DNA of 64,000 bases, taken from assembly GCA_033439795.1 (NCBI GenBank), contig JAUTDP010000003.1, positions 4,216,001-4,280,000 on the forward strand. Direction: 5' to 3'. The DNA comes from Sordaria brevicollis (taxonomy: Eukaryota > Ascomycota > Sordariomycetes > Sordariales > Sordariaceae). The position numbers and the translations under genes are program-made. Shown here in pieces: positions 1 to 12,054 of the stretch. Under the pieces are notes generated by a model. It made no database searches. It was not told the DNA's origin and saw only the letters and a program-made list of their open reading frames with translations. Position 1 is the first letter of the stretch, and every line of letters starts with the position of its first letter.

Positions 1-879
1 CGGGGCGGAGGCAGTTAACACTGGGTAATAGTAGTATGCAGACTGGCCCAGCCACGTTAACCAGCCGGATGAAGCTGCTTCTCCCGACTGTTGTTCTGAA
101 GTTGTCGACTGTGACTCGGCAGGCTGTTGTGTAGCATTTGTATCTGACGTCGGTTCTGACTGTTGTTGTTCGGTGTCTTGTGATGATGGGCGATCCTCGG
201 CTTCATTGCTTCCAGTGGTACTAACAGCAGCTTGGTCGGTCTTGGCAGCGTTATCGTCCACTGCCTGCCCCGGCTCTGGTACCTCACCGCCTGTGGATCC
301 CCTATTGCTATCAAGGTTCTCGGATCGTGACATGTTTGGGAGAGACGAAGACGAAGCTGCACCGTCGAGACTGACGCTATCGGTGCTTCTGTCGGTATCA
401 AAGCGACTAAAATCTGCCCGCTTCTTCGATTTGATTGTTCCGCCTGTTATGGTTTCCCGGGCAACTTGTGTCGATGGTATCGCTTTTCGTGGCCATGAAC
501 CGTACCAACTTCGAGCTTTATGGGGCTGCGAGTCTGTTAGCATCGCGTGCAACACTAACAGGCTGGATATAGTCGCTGAGGAGGAATACGCTACCTCTCT
601 CAGCGCTAGTTTGCTCGAAATGGATATGGAATCTGCGGTCGCATTGAGTTGTGATGATGAGAGAGTATTATCGGGTGTCGAGGATGTTGTGGAAGCAGAA
701 CTCGAAGCGGTTGGCGTCGGAATGGCTTTTGAACGCCATATAGAGGCTGCTAGACTGGAGGACGATTTCGGTGGCATATCGGGTGCGGGTGTCGAGGATT
801 CGGGATCAGCACTGCCATCCACCGTCTCAGTCGGAGGATAAGGCTTTGCCTTCTTTCGAGGACCCATGGTGAAGACCAT
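1..879 (-). CDS. Unknown serine-rich fungal protein, N-terminal part (runs off the left edge)
   Basis: An open minus-strand frame runs from an ATG at 879 (second in-frame ATG at 867, stronger context CACCATGGG) to the window edge with no stop, so the C-terminus is missing. A GT-AG intron is likely at 594-526 (69 nt, donor GTAGCG, branch GCTAAC, acceptor CGCAG). It is a multiple of three and stop-free, so the frame stays open either way. Spliced, the product starts with a basic KKAK segment, then a Ser/Thr/Pro-rich tract, then an ordered-looking stretch containing RSWYGSWPRKA, then a long Gln/Ser/Thr-rich linker, and ends at the edge with GWLTWLGQSAYYYYP. The last motif could begin a membrane-associated or folded domain. 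I do not recognise the family. The gene is divergent from RRP5 across about 0.95 kb. The existence of a gene is fairly sure; the exact start and the intron are inferred. Confidence 0.6.
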   Translation of the reverse strand, partial: MVFTMGPRKKAKPYPPTETVDGSADPESSTPAPDMPPKSSSSLAASIWRSKAIPTPTASSSASTTSSTPDNTLSSSQLNATADSISISSKLALREVAYSSSATISSLLVLHAMLTDSQPHKARSWYGSWPRKAIPSTQVARETITGGTIKSKKRADFSRFDTDRSTDSVSLDGAASSSSLPNMSRSENLDSNRGSTGGEVPEPGQAVDDNAAKTDQAAVSTTGSNEAEDRPSSQDTEQQQSEPTSDTNATQQPAESQSTTSEQQSGEAASSGWLTWLGQSAYYYYPVLTASAP

Positions 880-1828
880 GGCTCTAAGCTTATAGGGCGA
901 ACTTGGGCCGCATTGCCGTTTGGTTTGTTGAGTTGTCGAGTCGAAATGATGGGAAATGGGATTGCGACAAGTGTTGCGTGGCGTCGATAGGACAAGTTGA
1001 CAAGAAGACCAGGCACCGCTCAGGCTACAGTCGATCCGATGTGTGCAAGTGTAGAGGTACTTCTTTAGACGCGGTCACCGGGGATGGGAGCGCTTTCATC
1101 CATTATCAAAAGGCTCCAGCTCGGATGCATGTACGTCATTTGTCCAGGTAGCGCACAGTCCGAGGAACCAGAGAGGTACCTGAAGAACCACGTGAACGAA
1201 TGCTGATGTCGTTAGAGCGCCGATTGCGGTCTGTTATCTTCCATTAGACTAAAGAATCTTCGAATCCCATATGAAGACGAAATCAGACGAAATCCTTCAT
1301 CTGAAGGATCGGCTTCAAATACCTCTAGTTCAATAACTCTTTGATCGCACCTTCTCAACAACGGCCTGCAGTCCCGTAGGGTACTACTGTAACTGTACCT
1401 TACCTTCCCTGCAACGCATGCGGCTGACCCGCTGTGCAAAAGGTACCTGGCCTGAATGTGACAGCGTCCTGTCAGCTGATGCCGTGGCACTCGTGGACAG
1501 GGAGACCCCGCAGGACTCCAGAACCCCAACGACCCCAATGCCAGTGGACATGCACGCCAAAGAGAAAGAGAGAATGGCAGAATTGGCAACCGCAGCTTCA
1601 CCGCATTCCTTATCGTTATCGGGCCACGGTGAACGGCGACGGACCCACCAAAAATTTTCGGCAGCGGACAGTGGAAGCGGTCCTGGGGGTCAGTTTCTGT
1701 CAGTGCTTGTTCAGTCCGATTCTCAAGTGTGAAGGCGGGCAAAGGGACGAGGGATCCAGTGCGGATATCTCTCCAATTGCAACTCCAACACATCCATCCA
1801 TCCTTTCTTTATACCCATCATATTCAAA
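880..1828. promoter_or_regulatory. Divergent intergenic region between the unknown gene and RRP5
   Basis: Neither strand holds a convincing protein. The open frames here lack codon bias and overlap each other. The stretch must hold the promoters and 5' leaders of both divergent genes. The RRP5 leader just before 1829 is pyrimidine-rich (around 1795-1820), as is common in fungi. No specific operator could be assigned by eye. Confidence 0.5.
890..913 (-). promoter_or_regulatory. Short upstream ORF before the partial gene
   Basis: An ATG at 913 opens a seven-codon frame (MRPKFAL) that ends in TAA at 890, 11 nt before the first ATG of the partial minus-strand gene. If the transcript starts upstream of 913, this uORF could dampen translation. 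The transcription start is not known. Confidence 0.3.
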
Positions 1829-4800
1829 ATGGGTGCGCAAAAGCGCAAGGAAGGCCCGGGCGGCGCCCCGGTCAACAAATCAACACAACCAGCTTCCTCC
1901 GAATCGAGGCCGTCCAAGAGGCCAAAGTCCAACGATGCCGGCAAAAACAATAACAAGGCTGGCGCAAAGGGCGGCAAGCAGGGCAACAACAACAACAAGT
2001 CCGACAAGCCCGCTCCTCCTGCTCCTTCGGCCCCGGCCACCTCCTCGCTACTCAAGGAGGAAGAGCCCATGTTCCCCAGAGGCGGCGCCAGCGTCCTGAC
2101 ACCTCTCGAGTACAAGCAAATCCAAGTTCAGGCCAAGAGCGACGCCCTGTTTGAGGAGCAGTCCGGCAAGGCTGCTGGAAAGAAGGGCGAGAAGGAGGGC
2201 AAGCAGCAGAAGAAGTCCAAGAAGAGGTCAAAGGGCGACGACACACCGGCAAAGCCCGATGAGGACGCCGTCAAGATCGAGAGTCTCAACTTCAAGGTAT
2301 GCGCCGAAACTCTGGTGGGATCCGGTCTGGGTCTGGTCGGGTTAAATGCTAACTCTTCGTAGCGTTTGGTCAAGGGCTCCATGGTCCTCGGTACCGTATG
2401 CGCCATCAACTCCCTCGACATCGCCGTTGCTCTACCAAATAATATTATCGGCCATGTTCCTATCACTCAGATCTCCGCTCCCCTCACAAAACGCCTCGAG
2501 GCCAGCGCCGACGCCGAAGAGTCAGACGACGAGAACGAGAACGACGTCGACCTTGAATCCCTCTTCCAGATCGGCCAGTATGTCCGCGCCTACGTCGTAT
2601 CCACGGTCGACGAGGCTTCTACACACACCCCTGGAAAGGCCAAGCGCCATATCGAACTCTCTCTTCAGCCCTCTCTCGCCAACTCGGGTATGGCGGAGCA
2701 AGACGTCGTTGTGAACAGCACAGTTATGGCCGCCATTGCCAGTGTGGAGGACCACGGTTATGTCATGGACATTGAGATTGCCGATTCCAAGTTGCAGGGT
2801 TTCCTTGCTCGCAAGCAGGTCGACAAGAGCATTCCCCAGGAGGCCCTTCAGCCAGGCGCCGTCCTTCTCTGCATCGTCACAAAGAGCCCCAAGGGCAAGG
2901 TCGTTCAGCTGTCCACATTGGGTGAAACCATTGGCAACATCGAGAACGTTCCTTCGGCTGCTACCACTATCGACACATTCCTCCCCGGTACTGCCGCCGA
3001 CGTGCTCATTTCCGATGTCTCCAGCCACGGTGTTGTTGGCAAGATTATGGGATCTCTGGATGTCACCGCTGATCTGGTCCACTCCGGCGCTGGCCCCGAC
3101 GGCGTTGATCTCGAAGAAACATACAAGGTTGGCTCTCGCCTCAAGGCCCGAGTCATCTGCAACTTCCCTACTGCGAAGAACCCCAAGCTCGGTATCTCCG
3201 TGTTGAAGCACGTTACGTCGTTGACGCCCAAGACCGCTTCCAAGGACGACCAGTCAGTTGTGCCATTGCAGGCCCTTCCTCACTCGTCTATCGTGGAGAA
3301 GTGCACGGTCAAGCAGGTCGAGCCTGAGATCGGTCTCTACGTCGATGTTGGTGTCGAGGGTGTATCTGGTTTTGTTCACATTTCCCGTGTCAAGGATGGC
3401 AAGGTCGATGCTCTCTTCGAGAACAGCGGTCCGTATAAGGTTGGCTCTGTTCACGCTGGTAGAGTTGTCGGTTATAACGCCTTCGACGGCATGTACCTCA
3501 TCTCCCTGGAGAAGAGTGTTCTCGAGCAGCCCTTCCTTCGTATCGAGGACATTCCTATTGGTGCTGTTGTTTCTGGTGTGGTTGAGAAGATGGTGGTCAA
3601 CGCCGCTGGTGTTGGCGGTCTTATCGTCAAGATCGCTGACGGTATTTCTGGCTTGGTACCTGAGATGCACTTCGCCGATGTTCACCTTCAGAACCCCGAG
3701 AAGAAGTTCAGAGAAGGCCTCAAGGTCAAGGCCCGTGTGCTCTCCACTGATGCTGCCTCTCGCCAGATCCGCCTCACTCTCAAGAAGACCCTCGTCAACT
3801 CTGATCTTCCCGCCATCCAGTCATATGAGCAGATTACTGTTGGCCAACAAGCGCTCGGTACCATCATCAACGTCTTGCAGCACGGTGCGATTGTGCAGTT
3901 CTACGGCAGGCTCCGTGGTTTCTTGCCCGTTTCCGAAATGAGCGAGGCCTACATTTCCGACCCCAAGGAGCACTTCCGCGTCGGCCAGACTGTCAGCATC
4001 TACGTCATCAGCTTCGACCCCGACGCTGCCAAGCTCATCGTTTCTTGCAAGGACCCATCTGCCTTCGGTCTTGAGAAGCAGTTGGCCCTCAAGAAGCTTC
4101 AGATCGGTGATGTGGTGTCCGCCAAGGTCACCCAAAAGACTGATGACGATGTCTTCGTCGAGCTTGCCGATAGTGGTCTCAAGGCTATCCTCCCCGTTGC
4201 TCACTTGACGGATAAGTCGGTCAGCAAGACTCAGTCTGCTCTCAAGAAGATCCACGTCAACCAGACCCTTCCTGAGTTGGTTATCTTGGAGAAGAACGAG
4301 GCTCGCCGCTCCATTATTCTTTCCCAGAAGCCCAGCCTTGTCAAGGCTGGCAAGGAGGGCAAGTTCCTCACTTCTCTTGATGGAGCTCGTGTCGGTGATG
4401 AGGTTTCCGGTTATGTTCGCAACATCACCGCTACCGCTGTCTTCGTCCAGTTTGGTGGCAAGTTGACTGCCTTGCTCCCCAAGTCTATGATCCCCAAGGA
4501 GGATCAGGACAAGCCCGATTTCGGCATGTTCAAGTCTCAGTCTCTTACTGTCAAGGTCACTTCCGTCAACAACGAGCTTCAACGCCTGGTTGTTGCTATT
4601 CCCGGCGCTGGAGAGCAGACTAAGAAGGTCGAGACCAAGGGCGAGAAGCTCGCCAACCCCGTCGACGAGTCCATCACCTCTTTGGATGATATTTCCATTG
4701 GCAAGCTGACCAAGGCTCGCGTTGTGTCTGTTAAGGACACCCAGGTCAACGTTCAGCTCGCTGAGAACGTCCAGGGTCGTATCGATGTTTCTCAAGTGTA

Positions 4801-7367
4801 CGACAACTGGGACGAGATCAAGGACACCAAGAAGCCCTTGAAGAAGTTCCAGCCTAAACAGGTCGTCCCCGTCCGCGTGTTGGGCGTCCACGATGCTCGC
4901 AACCACCGCTTCCTCCCTATCTCCCATAGATCCAGCCACTCCGTCCTCGAGTTGTCTGCGAAGCCGAGCGATGTGAAGGAGGGCGCTGCTCCTGAGCCTC
5001 TTTCTTTCGAGAGCCTCAAGGTTGGTTCCAGCTACGTTGGTTTCGTCAACAATGTTGGCCAGGGCCACCTTTGGGTCAACCTTTCCCCAACCGTCCGTGG
5101 CAGAGTCAACGCCATGGAGGCCTCCGACGATGTCTCTTTGTTGACCAACCTTGCGAAGAACTTCCCCATCGGCTCTGCCCTCCGTGTCCGCGTCGTCTCG
5201 GTGGATGCCGCGTCTAAGCGCCTCGATCTCTCTGCCAAGTCTCCTGGTTCAGAGGAGGAGTTGACTTGGGACAATATCAAGCAGGATCTCATCCTTGTCG
5301 GCAAGGTCACCAAGGTTGATGACCGCCAGGTCATTGTCAAGCTTAGCGAGAGCCTCGCTGGCCCCGTCCACAAGGTTGATCTTGCTGATGACTACGAGGA
5401 GGCTAACCCTGCCAAGTTTGGCAAGAACGAGATCATCCGTGTTGCCGTCGTCGAGGTTGACAAGAGCAACAAGAGGATACGTCTCTCTACCAGACCCTCT
5501 CGCATTCTCAACTCCTCGCTTCCCGTCAAGGATAAGGAGGTTACCCAGACCACCAAGCTCGAGGTTGGCGATCTTGTCCGTGGCTTCGTAAAGAACGTCT
5601 CTGACAAGGGTCTCTTCGTCACTCTCGGTGGCAATGTCACTGCCTTCGTCCAGATCAAGAACCTTTCCGATGCTTACCTCAAGTACTGGAAGGAGCAGTT
5701 CCAGGTCGATCAGCTCGTCAAGGGCCGCATCATCTCTGTCTCCAACGGTCGTATTGATATGAGCTTGAAGCCCTCTGTTGTCGACAAGGACTACGTTCCC
5801 CTTACCAAGATCACCGACCTTAAGGAAGGCGAGATCGTTACTGGTCGTGTCCGCAAGGTCGAGGAGTTCGGCGCTTTCATCGACATTGATGGATCTGACA
5901 ATCTCTCTGGTCTGTGCCATCGCAGCGAGATGTCTGACAAGACCGTCAAGGATGCTCGCAAGTTGTATGAGGAGGGCGACAAGGTCAAGGCTAAGGTCCT
6001 CAAGGTGGATGTTACCGCCAAGAGAATCAACCTTGGCTTGAAGCCATCCTACTTCGGCGAGCAGGAGGATGAGGATGAGATGGATGTCGATGAGGAGGCT
6101 GCCGAGGACAGCGAGGCCGAGGATTCCGATGAGGAGATGAGCGACGCTGACGGTGCCGTTCAAATCACCGGTACCGACAACGTCGAGGAGGAGTCCGAGG
6201 ATGAGGATGAGGCCAGCGATGTCGAGATGGCCGATGCCTCCGACGTCAAGGGTCTTGAGGCTGGTGGCTTCGACTGGTCTGCTTCTTTGGAGGATGGCGA
6301 GAAGGCCGACGCTTCTGCCGCTGACCTCGAGTCCTTGGCCAAGAAGAAGAAGGCTCGTCGTGAGCCTCAGATCACTGTCGACAAGACTGCCTCGCTCGAT
6401 GTCAACGGACCCCAAACCGCCAGTGACTACGAGCGTCTCCTTCTTGGTCAGCCTGACTCCTCCCAGCTCTGGATCGCCTACATGGCCTTCCAGATGCAGG
6501 TGAGCGACCTGGCTGCTGCCAGGCAGGTTGCCGAGCGTGCCATCAAGACCATCAACATCAAGGAGGAAATTGAGAAGTTGAACGTCTGGATTGCCTACCT
6601 CAACTTGGAGGTCGCTTACGGCAACGAGGAGACCGTCGACGAGGTGTTCAAGCGTGCTTGCACATACAACGACAAGCAGGAGGTTTACGAGCGTCTGGCC
6701 AGTATCTACATCCAGTCCGGCAAGCGCAAGGTAAGCATTCACCCCTTCTCTTGACTCTATAACTGCAGATTCACTAACATAATCTCTCCAACAACAGGAA
6801 GCCGATGACCTTTTCGAGAAGATCGTCAAGGAGTTTGGCTACAAGTCGCCCGAAGTCTGGGTCAATTACGCGCACTTCCTTCACACCACCGCTCACTCCC
6901 CCGACCGCGCCCGCGCCCTCCTCAAGCGCGCCACCCAGGTTTTGGGTAAGGAGACGCACATGTACCTCGCACTCCTGCCCAAGTTCGCCGCGCTCGAGTT
7001 CCGCTCGCCCAACGGTGACAAGGAGCAGGGCCGCACCCTCTTCGAGAACCTGCTGGCCACCTACCCCAAGAAGTTCGATCTCTGGAACCAGCTGATCGAC
7101 CTCGAGACCTCTGCGGCTGACGCCGACAAGGGCGTCATCCGCGACCTGTTCGATCGTGGCTCCAAGGTTAAGGGCCTCAAGCCCCGCCAGGCCAAGGCCT
7201 GGTTCAGGCGGTGGGCCCAGTGGGAGGAGAAGAACGGTGACAAGAAGAGCAGGGAGAGAGTCAGCGCCAAGGCTCAGGAGTGGGCGAGGACGGCGGCTGA
7301 GAGGAAGAAGACTGCTGCTTCTGCTGCTGCTAACCAGCAGGAGGAGGAGGAGAGTGATGAGGAGTAG
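1829..7367 (+). CDS. RRP5: rRNA biogenesis protein RRP5 (S1-repeat protein), three exons
   Basis: RRP5 is a nucleolar U3-snoRNP/90S pre-ribosome protein needed for early pre-rRNA cleavages that make both 18S and 5.8S rRNA. The gene model is join(1829..2296, 2363..6730, 6798..7367). Introns are 66 nt (GTATGC, GCTAAC, CGTAG) and 67 nt (GTAAGC, ACTAAC, ACAG), and both keep frame. The product is 1,801 aa, the usual size of the family. Residues 1-155 are Lys/Ser/Asn-rich and disordered. About a dozen S1 RNA-binding repeats follow to about residue 1380, recognisable by recurring G..V.G.V and SGL/GFL.. motifs such as [16 protein letters not shown] Glu/Asp-rich acidic linker spans about 1388-1468. 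HAT/TPR-type helical repeats fill the C-terminus from about 1505 (for example [19 protein letters not shown]). A short poly-Glu tail precedes TAG. Codon use is strongly C-ending, consistent with high expression. Confidence 0.96.
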
Positions 7368-10300
7368 ATACGATATCCCCTTGTGTTTGGTTCAAGAGCC
7401 GTGATACCTGAGAGTATACTGGGAAGCAGAAGAACGGCGGATTTGGGACAATTGCTGCTGCCAGCCCAACCGTTTCCAAGATATAGAGAGAGGCACGCAG
7501 CCCAAAAAGGAGAGTTAGCATGCTCAGGCGCAACTTTGTAGTAAACTTTTGTATATAGGTGTTCGGTTTTGACTTCTTTCTATTTTCAAAAAGCCTGATG
7601 TTCAAAGATATTTCACATGTTCTTGGTCCCAGATACTCTTCCCTTGTCTGTGTCAATATGTATCGTCATACCAAGTACAGCCTCAAGAAGACATTGTTAG
7701 GACACGCAAGTTTTTTTGTTCCAGGGTCTCCCGTTGTAAAGCTTGCTGCTCAGGCTACTTGAACTAATCCCGAGATTGTCAGTCAAATGCACAATGTCTT
7801 AACACTATGTGCTACTGCTCTTCTCTCACTTCCTACAGTGCATGATTCATTCACACCCTCGATATCTCGGCGTAACGCACCCCAGAATCCATTCATGTTA
7901 TAGCTTTCTCATCGCTTCATAATTACTTGGTAGATATTCATTGCCTCCTTGTTACGACATTCTGCCCGTTTCTCCTGTGTTCAGATATCTTATCTTTTCC
8001 GTCCTCCGTCCCCGGTCCTGGGCTGAGTGCCCTGCCAATACCATCGACGTCATCGCCTAGATACATACCATCACTTGTCATCCTTATCGGCGCCGTAGTA
8101 TGTACCTTAGCATGGAACGTTCCCCAGACCCAGAATCCAAGCCAACGGTTCGGAAAGAAATCCGTTTCTGTAATGCGTTTCATCATGTATCCACCATTTA
8201 CAAAGAGCACTTACCTCTTTCACAAAACGACAAGAACCAAAGAAGGTCCAAACAATGCCAATTCAGCCAGACAATGCCGATTCTTAGTTCACGTTGTCCT
8301 TCCTTCCTTCCTTTGGCTTCGTAATTTCTTTTATGTGCTTACCGTGCATCAAAACCATTGACATCAGCCGTATACAAAGCCAATTCCCAACCTCCACGGA
8401 GTTAGTATGGTATGGTAAAGGTCCGCACATAACGACACCGCACGTGTGACTTGGCAAATGAAAATCGGAACTTAATCTAGCAAACTCACACTCACACAGA
8501 CAGAACATACCTACGGAATCCTCCCCGCTGTGCTGTCGTTGGTAACCTCCCGCTGCCGTGCAAGCTTGCGCAAAATTCTTGGGGAGCAATTTCCAACCAA
8601 GCAAATTTCTTATCTTTGCGCATCTGTGCCATCTTGCGCCCAGCATCCTTCCGTCACTGATCAAATCAAGAATCAAGAATCCAGGATTTTCCCATGCACG
8701 GGAAGACAGGTGCGGAAGGCACCAGGAGCACATATCCCAATGAAGCAACCGACGCCGATGTTGATCATCAAGCGGAACTGCGGGAGAATACATGTTTTGG
8801 ATGGCTGGTCGGGAAGTTTTGCATGTTGCACGGTTGAACATAAACTTCGGGAATAACATCATTTGTTGCCACCCGTTCCTGGATCAAGGAGAGGTCAGGA
8901 ACTTTCTGATACTCGATATGGGAGGAACAAAAGTTGCCAGCATGGTCAAAAACATAACGAGGAAAAAAAGCAATTGGAAGTATGAATGATATGGTAAAAT
9001 AGATACGGTATCTAATTTGTATGCACTCTTTTTCCTCTAAAGGTAAATATATGCTGCCCATAACGTATATATGCGGGAAGATTTGGTATCTTTGTCAATC
9101 CTCCCCGTGTCCAAGACACCACTAACCAAAAGCCTCCCCACCCCACACACCCTACAATAACCAAGTTTCTTGAACGCCGTTTCCCAAATGCCATGCCTGA
9201 TATCGATGCTAGAATAACGCTGATGATGTATGTGCTGTCCCCTTTCGCCGTCTCCCAGAAATGCTGGAGAGGCATGTGTGACAAAAGAAAGGAGATGGGT
9301 ATGTAACAATGCAATGCCGGAAAAACACAAAGGTGAAAAGAAAATAAAAAATGTACAAGGTGGTGTTTCGGCAAAAGTTGGCCGACACCTGAAAGGAGCA
9401 ATGATGCCAAGAGCCCAGAGCCCAGCCAGCAAAGTGTGCCAGTGTGATTGACGCTCCCAAGCTGCCGCAATTCCTAGACAAGCGAGCTCCAAACTGGAAA
9501 ATCCCGCGAAGACTCGAGAAAACTTTTGTTTCGGGCTGCTGTCGCGTGGTGGCTCATCGGAGGACGTTGGGCTGAATTTTCCGCGGGTGATGACAAAAAA
9601 CCACTCGATCGGTCTGCCTGCAGTTTCAAAGCTCATCCGGCAGTCCAATCCAATGCATCGTGAAAGAGCATCGAACCATCTTTGGTACCGCAAAAGGGGG
9701 TGTTAACGGACCCACTCCCACGCATGCCCGCGTGGGAGAAAACCTGACCCATCCCGTCGATTTGGTGCCATCGGACCGGGGACCTTGTCGGCCTTCCCAA
9801 AGCAGCGGCGGCCGATCGGATTCTTTGCACCGAGAAAAAAAAAATTATCCTGGCCCAAAGAATTTCCAGAGTTGACTCAGAGGACTTTGATTGCCAACCA
9901 TGCGTAATGACGGCTGCAACGTTCCGTCCGTCAGCAATGCCCAACGGCATTTGCCAAACCGAATGTGCCAAACTCGCAGTTTCCGATGTTGGAGGGTGTG
10001 CCTGGGAATTCCACGACTGACAACGTCCTTCAAAAAACTGCGCCTCGCTCGCATCTCATCTCAGCTGGACTGTCCACCAACCTCGCGATACCTCGCGACG
10101 CGGCCGGCAACTAATGAGTAAAATTTTGACCCAACATCACGTGCAGTGGAATCGTGACCGCCAGTTGTGTTGTAAGCTGAGTGGATATCGAGCAATGACT
10201 GAAATCCTTAGTGTAAGTGCGCGACGCCGACCGCGCTGCAGAAAAGCGCATCGCAGCGGAATTTTGGTCGCTCGGGACGAGTGAGTCGGCGGAATGTGAC

Positions 10301-10422
10301 GTAAAAGGTTGCTCTTAGCTCCTTGGGAAAACGCGGAGAGCGTTGGTTCCCGTAAAGCCAAACATATTTTATGCGTTCGGGGTCTGGCGTTGTGGAGCTT
10401 CAAAAACGCACCAGCTACGTAG
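7368..10422. other. Intergenic region, about 3.1 kb, no gene recognised
   Basis: This stretch lies between the stops of convergent RRP5 and the 543-aa gene and includes the RRP5 3' UTR. Open frames up to about 218 codons exist on the minus strand (8284-8862, 9037-9693) but have no codon bias, unusual composition and no family resemblance, so I do not call them. GC is ordinary and there is no sign of RIP. A long non-coding transcript or a spliced unknown gene cannot be excluded. Confidence 0.5.
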
Positions 10423-12054
10423 CTAGGACGTGTAAGTGACGGCGACCCATCGAGCAGGCACTCCGTCAGCCCCGACCACGTACGGCTTCGTGCTCGTCTT
10501 ACGGGGAGGAAGAGCCCACCGAGCTCGGCCCGGCTTCTGGTCATCAAGCTTGCCGCATTTCCGCATAGCCATCTCCATAACCGCAATGCGGATGAAATCC
10601 GAGTTCTCACGCATCTCACGCTGTCTTGGTCCGGGCATAGGGTACTCGGTTTTCGCATTGGAGGGTTGCTGCGCTTGCGGTGTGGACGAGGGGCTCACAC
10701 ATGGGAAACCACGACCAGACGAGGTAGAAGAGCCACGAGCGCGCTGGACTCTGTATGTTTGCATCTGAATGGAAGCCGTGAAAGTCTTGGTAGTCGGCGC
10801 CTGGTTGGCAGCGTGAGGCTGTTCCAGCCGAACGGTCGTAGTCGGGTTAAGATAGCGGCGCAAAGCGGCGGTCGGCTCCTCCTCAAGCAGCGGCGGCCTG
10901 CGTTCATCGGTAAAGGGGACCTGTGGGTCGATGGTCAAGATCGATCTGGTTAGGAAGTCCTCGGGAGGGATAGACGGAAAGTTTAGCGTCGAGAAGGACT
11001 TGGCAGCTTGACGAAGCGCACGCAACGACGCCGTAAGGTTCGACTTGAAGACCGACTTGAAGGGCTTGAAAGCGAGGCGCGACTGCTTCTTTTCCTCCAC
11101 TTCGTCTTGCCTTTCCTCGAAAACGCGAAAGTCCAGCTCATCGTCGACAATCTCGGGCGATGACAATGGGTGATCTTCCAACTCTCCCTCAGGGGAAAGA
11201 ACAGGCTCCAAGGATCGTCGGGTGGGTTGGATCTTGCGTCCCCTGTACGGTGTAGAAGGTGTCTCCAAAGACGAAAGTGTGTCGGTGTCAAAAGAATCGC
11301 TGAGCGATGGCATTGAGTCTGAAGAAATAGTCCTGGCCGAGAGTAGAGATCCAACGTTGCTATCACTGAGGGAGGAAGAGTCGTCATCTTCCAGGAGTTC
11401 GGGTGGCGTCAGAAGCAGGTCTAGAGGGCCTTTGTTGCCCAAGGAAAGACTGAACTCCTTCTCAGATTCCTGTGACTGGGCGATGATGGACTCGACTGTC
11501 ATTCTCCTTTCGCGGAGAGTCTTGACCTGTCTCGCACTTCGGGCTGCCCTTGGCTTAGGAATGCTGGTCATGGCCAGCAGGGCGGCCACCGAGGGCGGAA
11601 TGGCATCGGGAGAGTGCACATCCTTGGGACGGTGCGAGTGGTGTCTCCTCTGCTTGTGCTGGTGGGCAGCATCTCGAGATTTTGGCCTTACGGGAATTTG
11701 GACTGGACTCGAAGGCATTGCCTGGACGTAGGGAGCGGTAGAAGGCATTTCGATAACAGGCTTCGTAGTGTTGTAGTAGTTGTTAGTGTTAGTGTTTCTG
11801 GTTGTTGTTTCCTGGGCATCCTTAACACGAAAGGATCCTGATTCTGGGCGCCAAGAAGGCGATGGTGACGATGTCTTGATAGGAGTTGTCAGAGTCGGAT
11901 CGGATGAAAAATGGTCGAGTTTAGAGAGTGGTGGGCGGGTGTGCATATGAAGAGGTTTTGTTGTTGGTTGATGGAGTTCCTGTCTGGACTGGGAGGAGGA
12001 ATGACGTTGGGGTTGCCGCTGGCGCGAGACAAGGAAGGAAGAGGCAGTGATCAT
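10423..12054 (-). CDS. Conserved fungal protein of unknown function (543 aa)
   Basis: A single-exon frame of 543 aa. ATG at 12054 is the first in-frame start after an upstream TGA. The N-terminal third is Ser/Thr/Pro/Gln-rich and looks disordered. From about residue 150 the sequence becomes ordered-looking: SVAALLAMTSIPKPR, then GPLDLLLTPPELLEDD, then SARTISSDSMPSLSDS and ETPSTPYRGRKIQP. A basic/hydrophobic block follows (LAFKPFKSVFKSNLTASL), then FPSIPPEDFLTRSILTIDPQ. The C-terminus carries RIAVMEMAMRKCGKL and an aromatic end (ARWVAVTY). No transmembrane segment or catalytic motif is visible. The stretches around PEDFLTRSI resemble, from memory, conserved uncharacterised ascomycete proteins, but I know of no function. 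Serine clusters suggest phosphorylation (inference). It converges on RRP5, with no operon-like link. Confidence 0.85.
   Translation of the reverse strand: MITASSFLVSRQRQPQRHSSSQSRQELHQPTTKPLHMHTRPPLSKLDHFSSDPTLTTPIKTSSPSPSWRPESGSFRVKDAQETTTRNTNTNNYYNTTKPVIEMPSTAPYVQAMPSSPVQIPVRPKSRDAAHQHKQRRHHSHRPKDVHSPDAIPPSVAALLAMTSIPKPRAARSARQVKTLRERRMTVESIIAQSQESEKEFSLSLGNKGPLDLLLTPPELLEDDDSSSLSDSNVGSLLSARTISSDSMPSLSDSFDTDTLSSLETPSTPYRGRKIQPTRRSLEPVLSPEGELEDHPLSSPEIVDDELDFRVFEERQDEVEEKKQSRLAFKPFKSVFKSNLTASLRALRQAAKSFSTLNFPSIPPEDFLTRSILTIDPQVPFTDERRPPLLEEEPTAALRRYLNPTTTVRLEQPHAANQAPTTKTFTASIQMQTYRVQRARGSSTSSGRGFPCVSPSSTPQAQQPSNAKTEYPMPGPRQREMRENSDFIRIAVMEMAMRKCGKLDDQKPGRARWALPPRKTSTKPYVVGADGVPARWVAVTYTS

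Noticed and set aside
173..841. 222-codon plus-strand frame at the left end
   Set aside because: It is the antisense shadow of the minus-strand gene, which has the better composition, start context and intron signals.
5249..6829. 526-codon minus-strand frame inside RRP5
   Set aside because: It lies antisense to the S1-repeat region, and its Leu/Val/Asp-rich repetitive product is the expected mirror of C-biased codons.
9037..9693. 218-codon minus-strand frame
   Set aside because: No codon bias, odd Cys/Trp-rich composition, overlapping frames of similar length on the same strand, and no recognisable motif.
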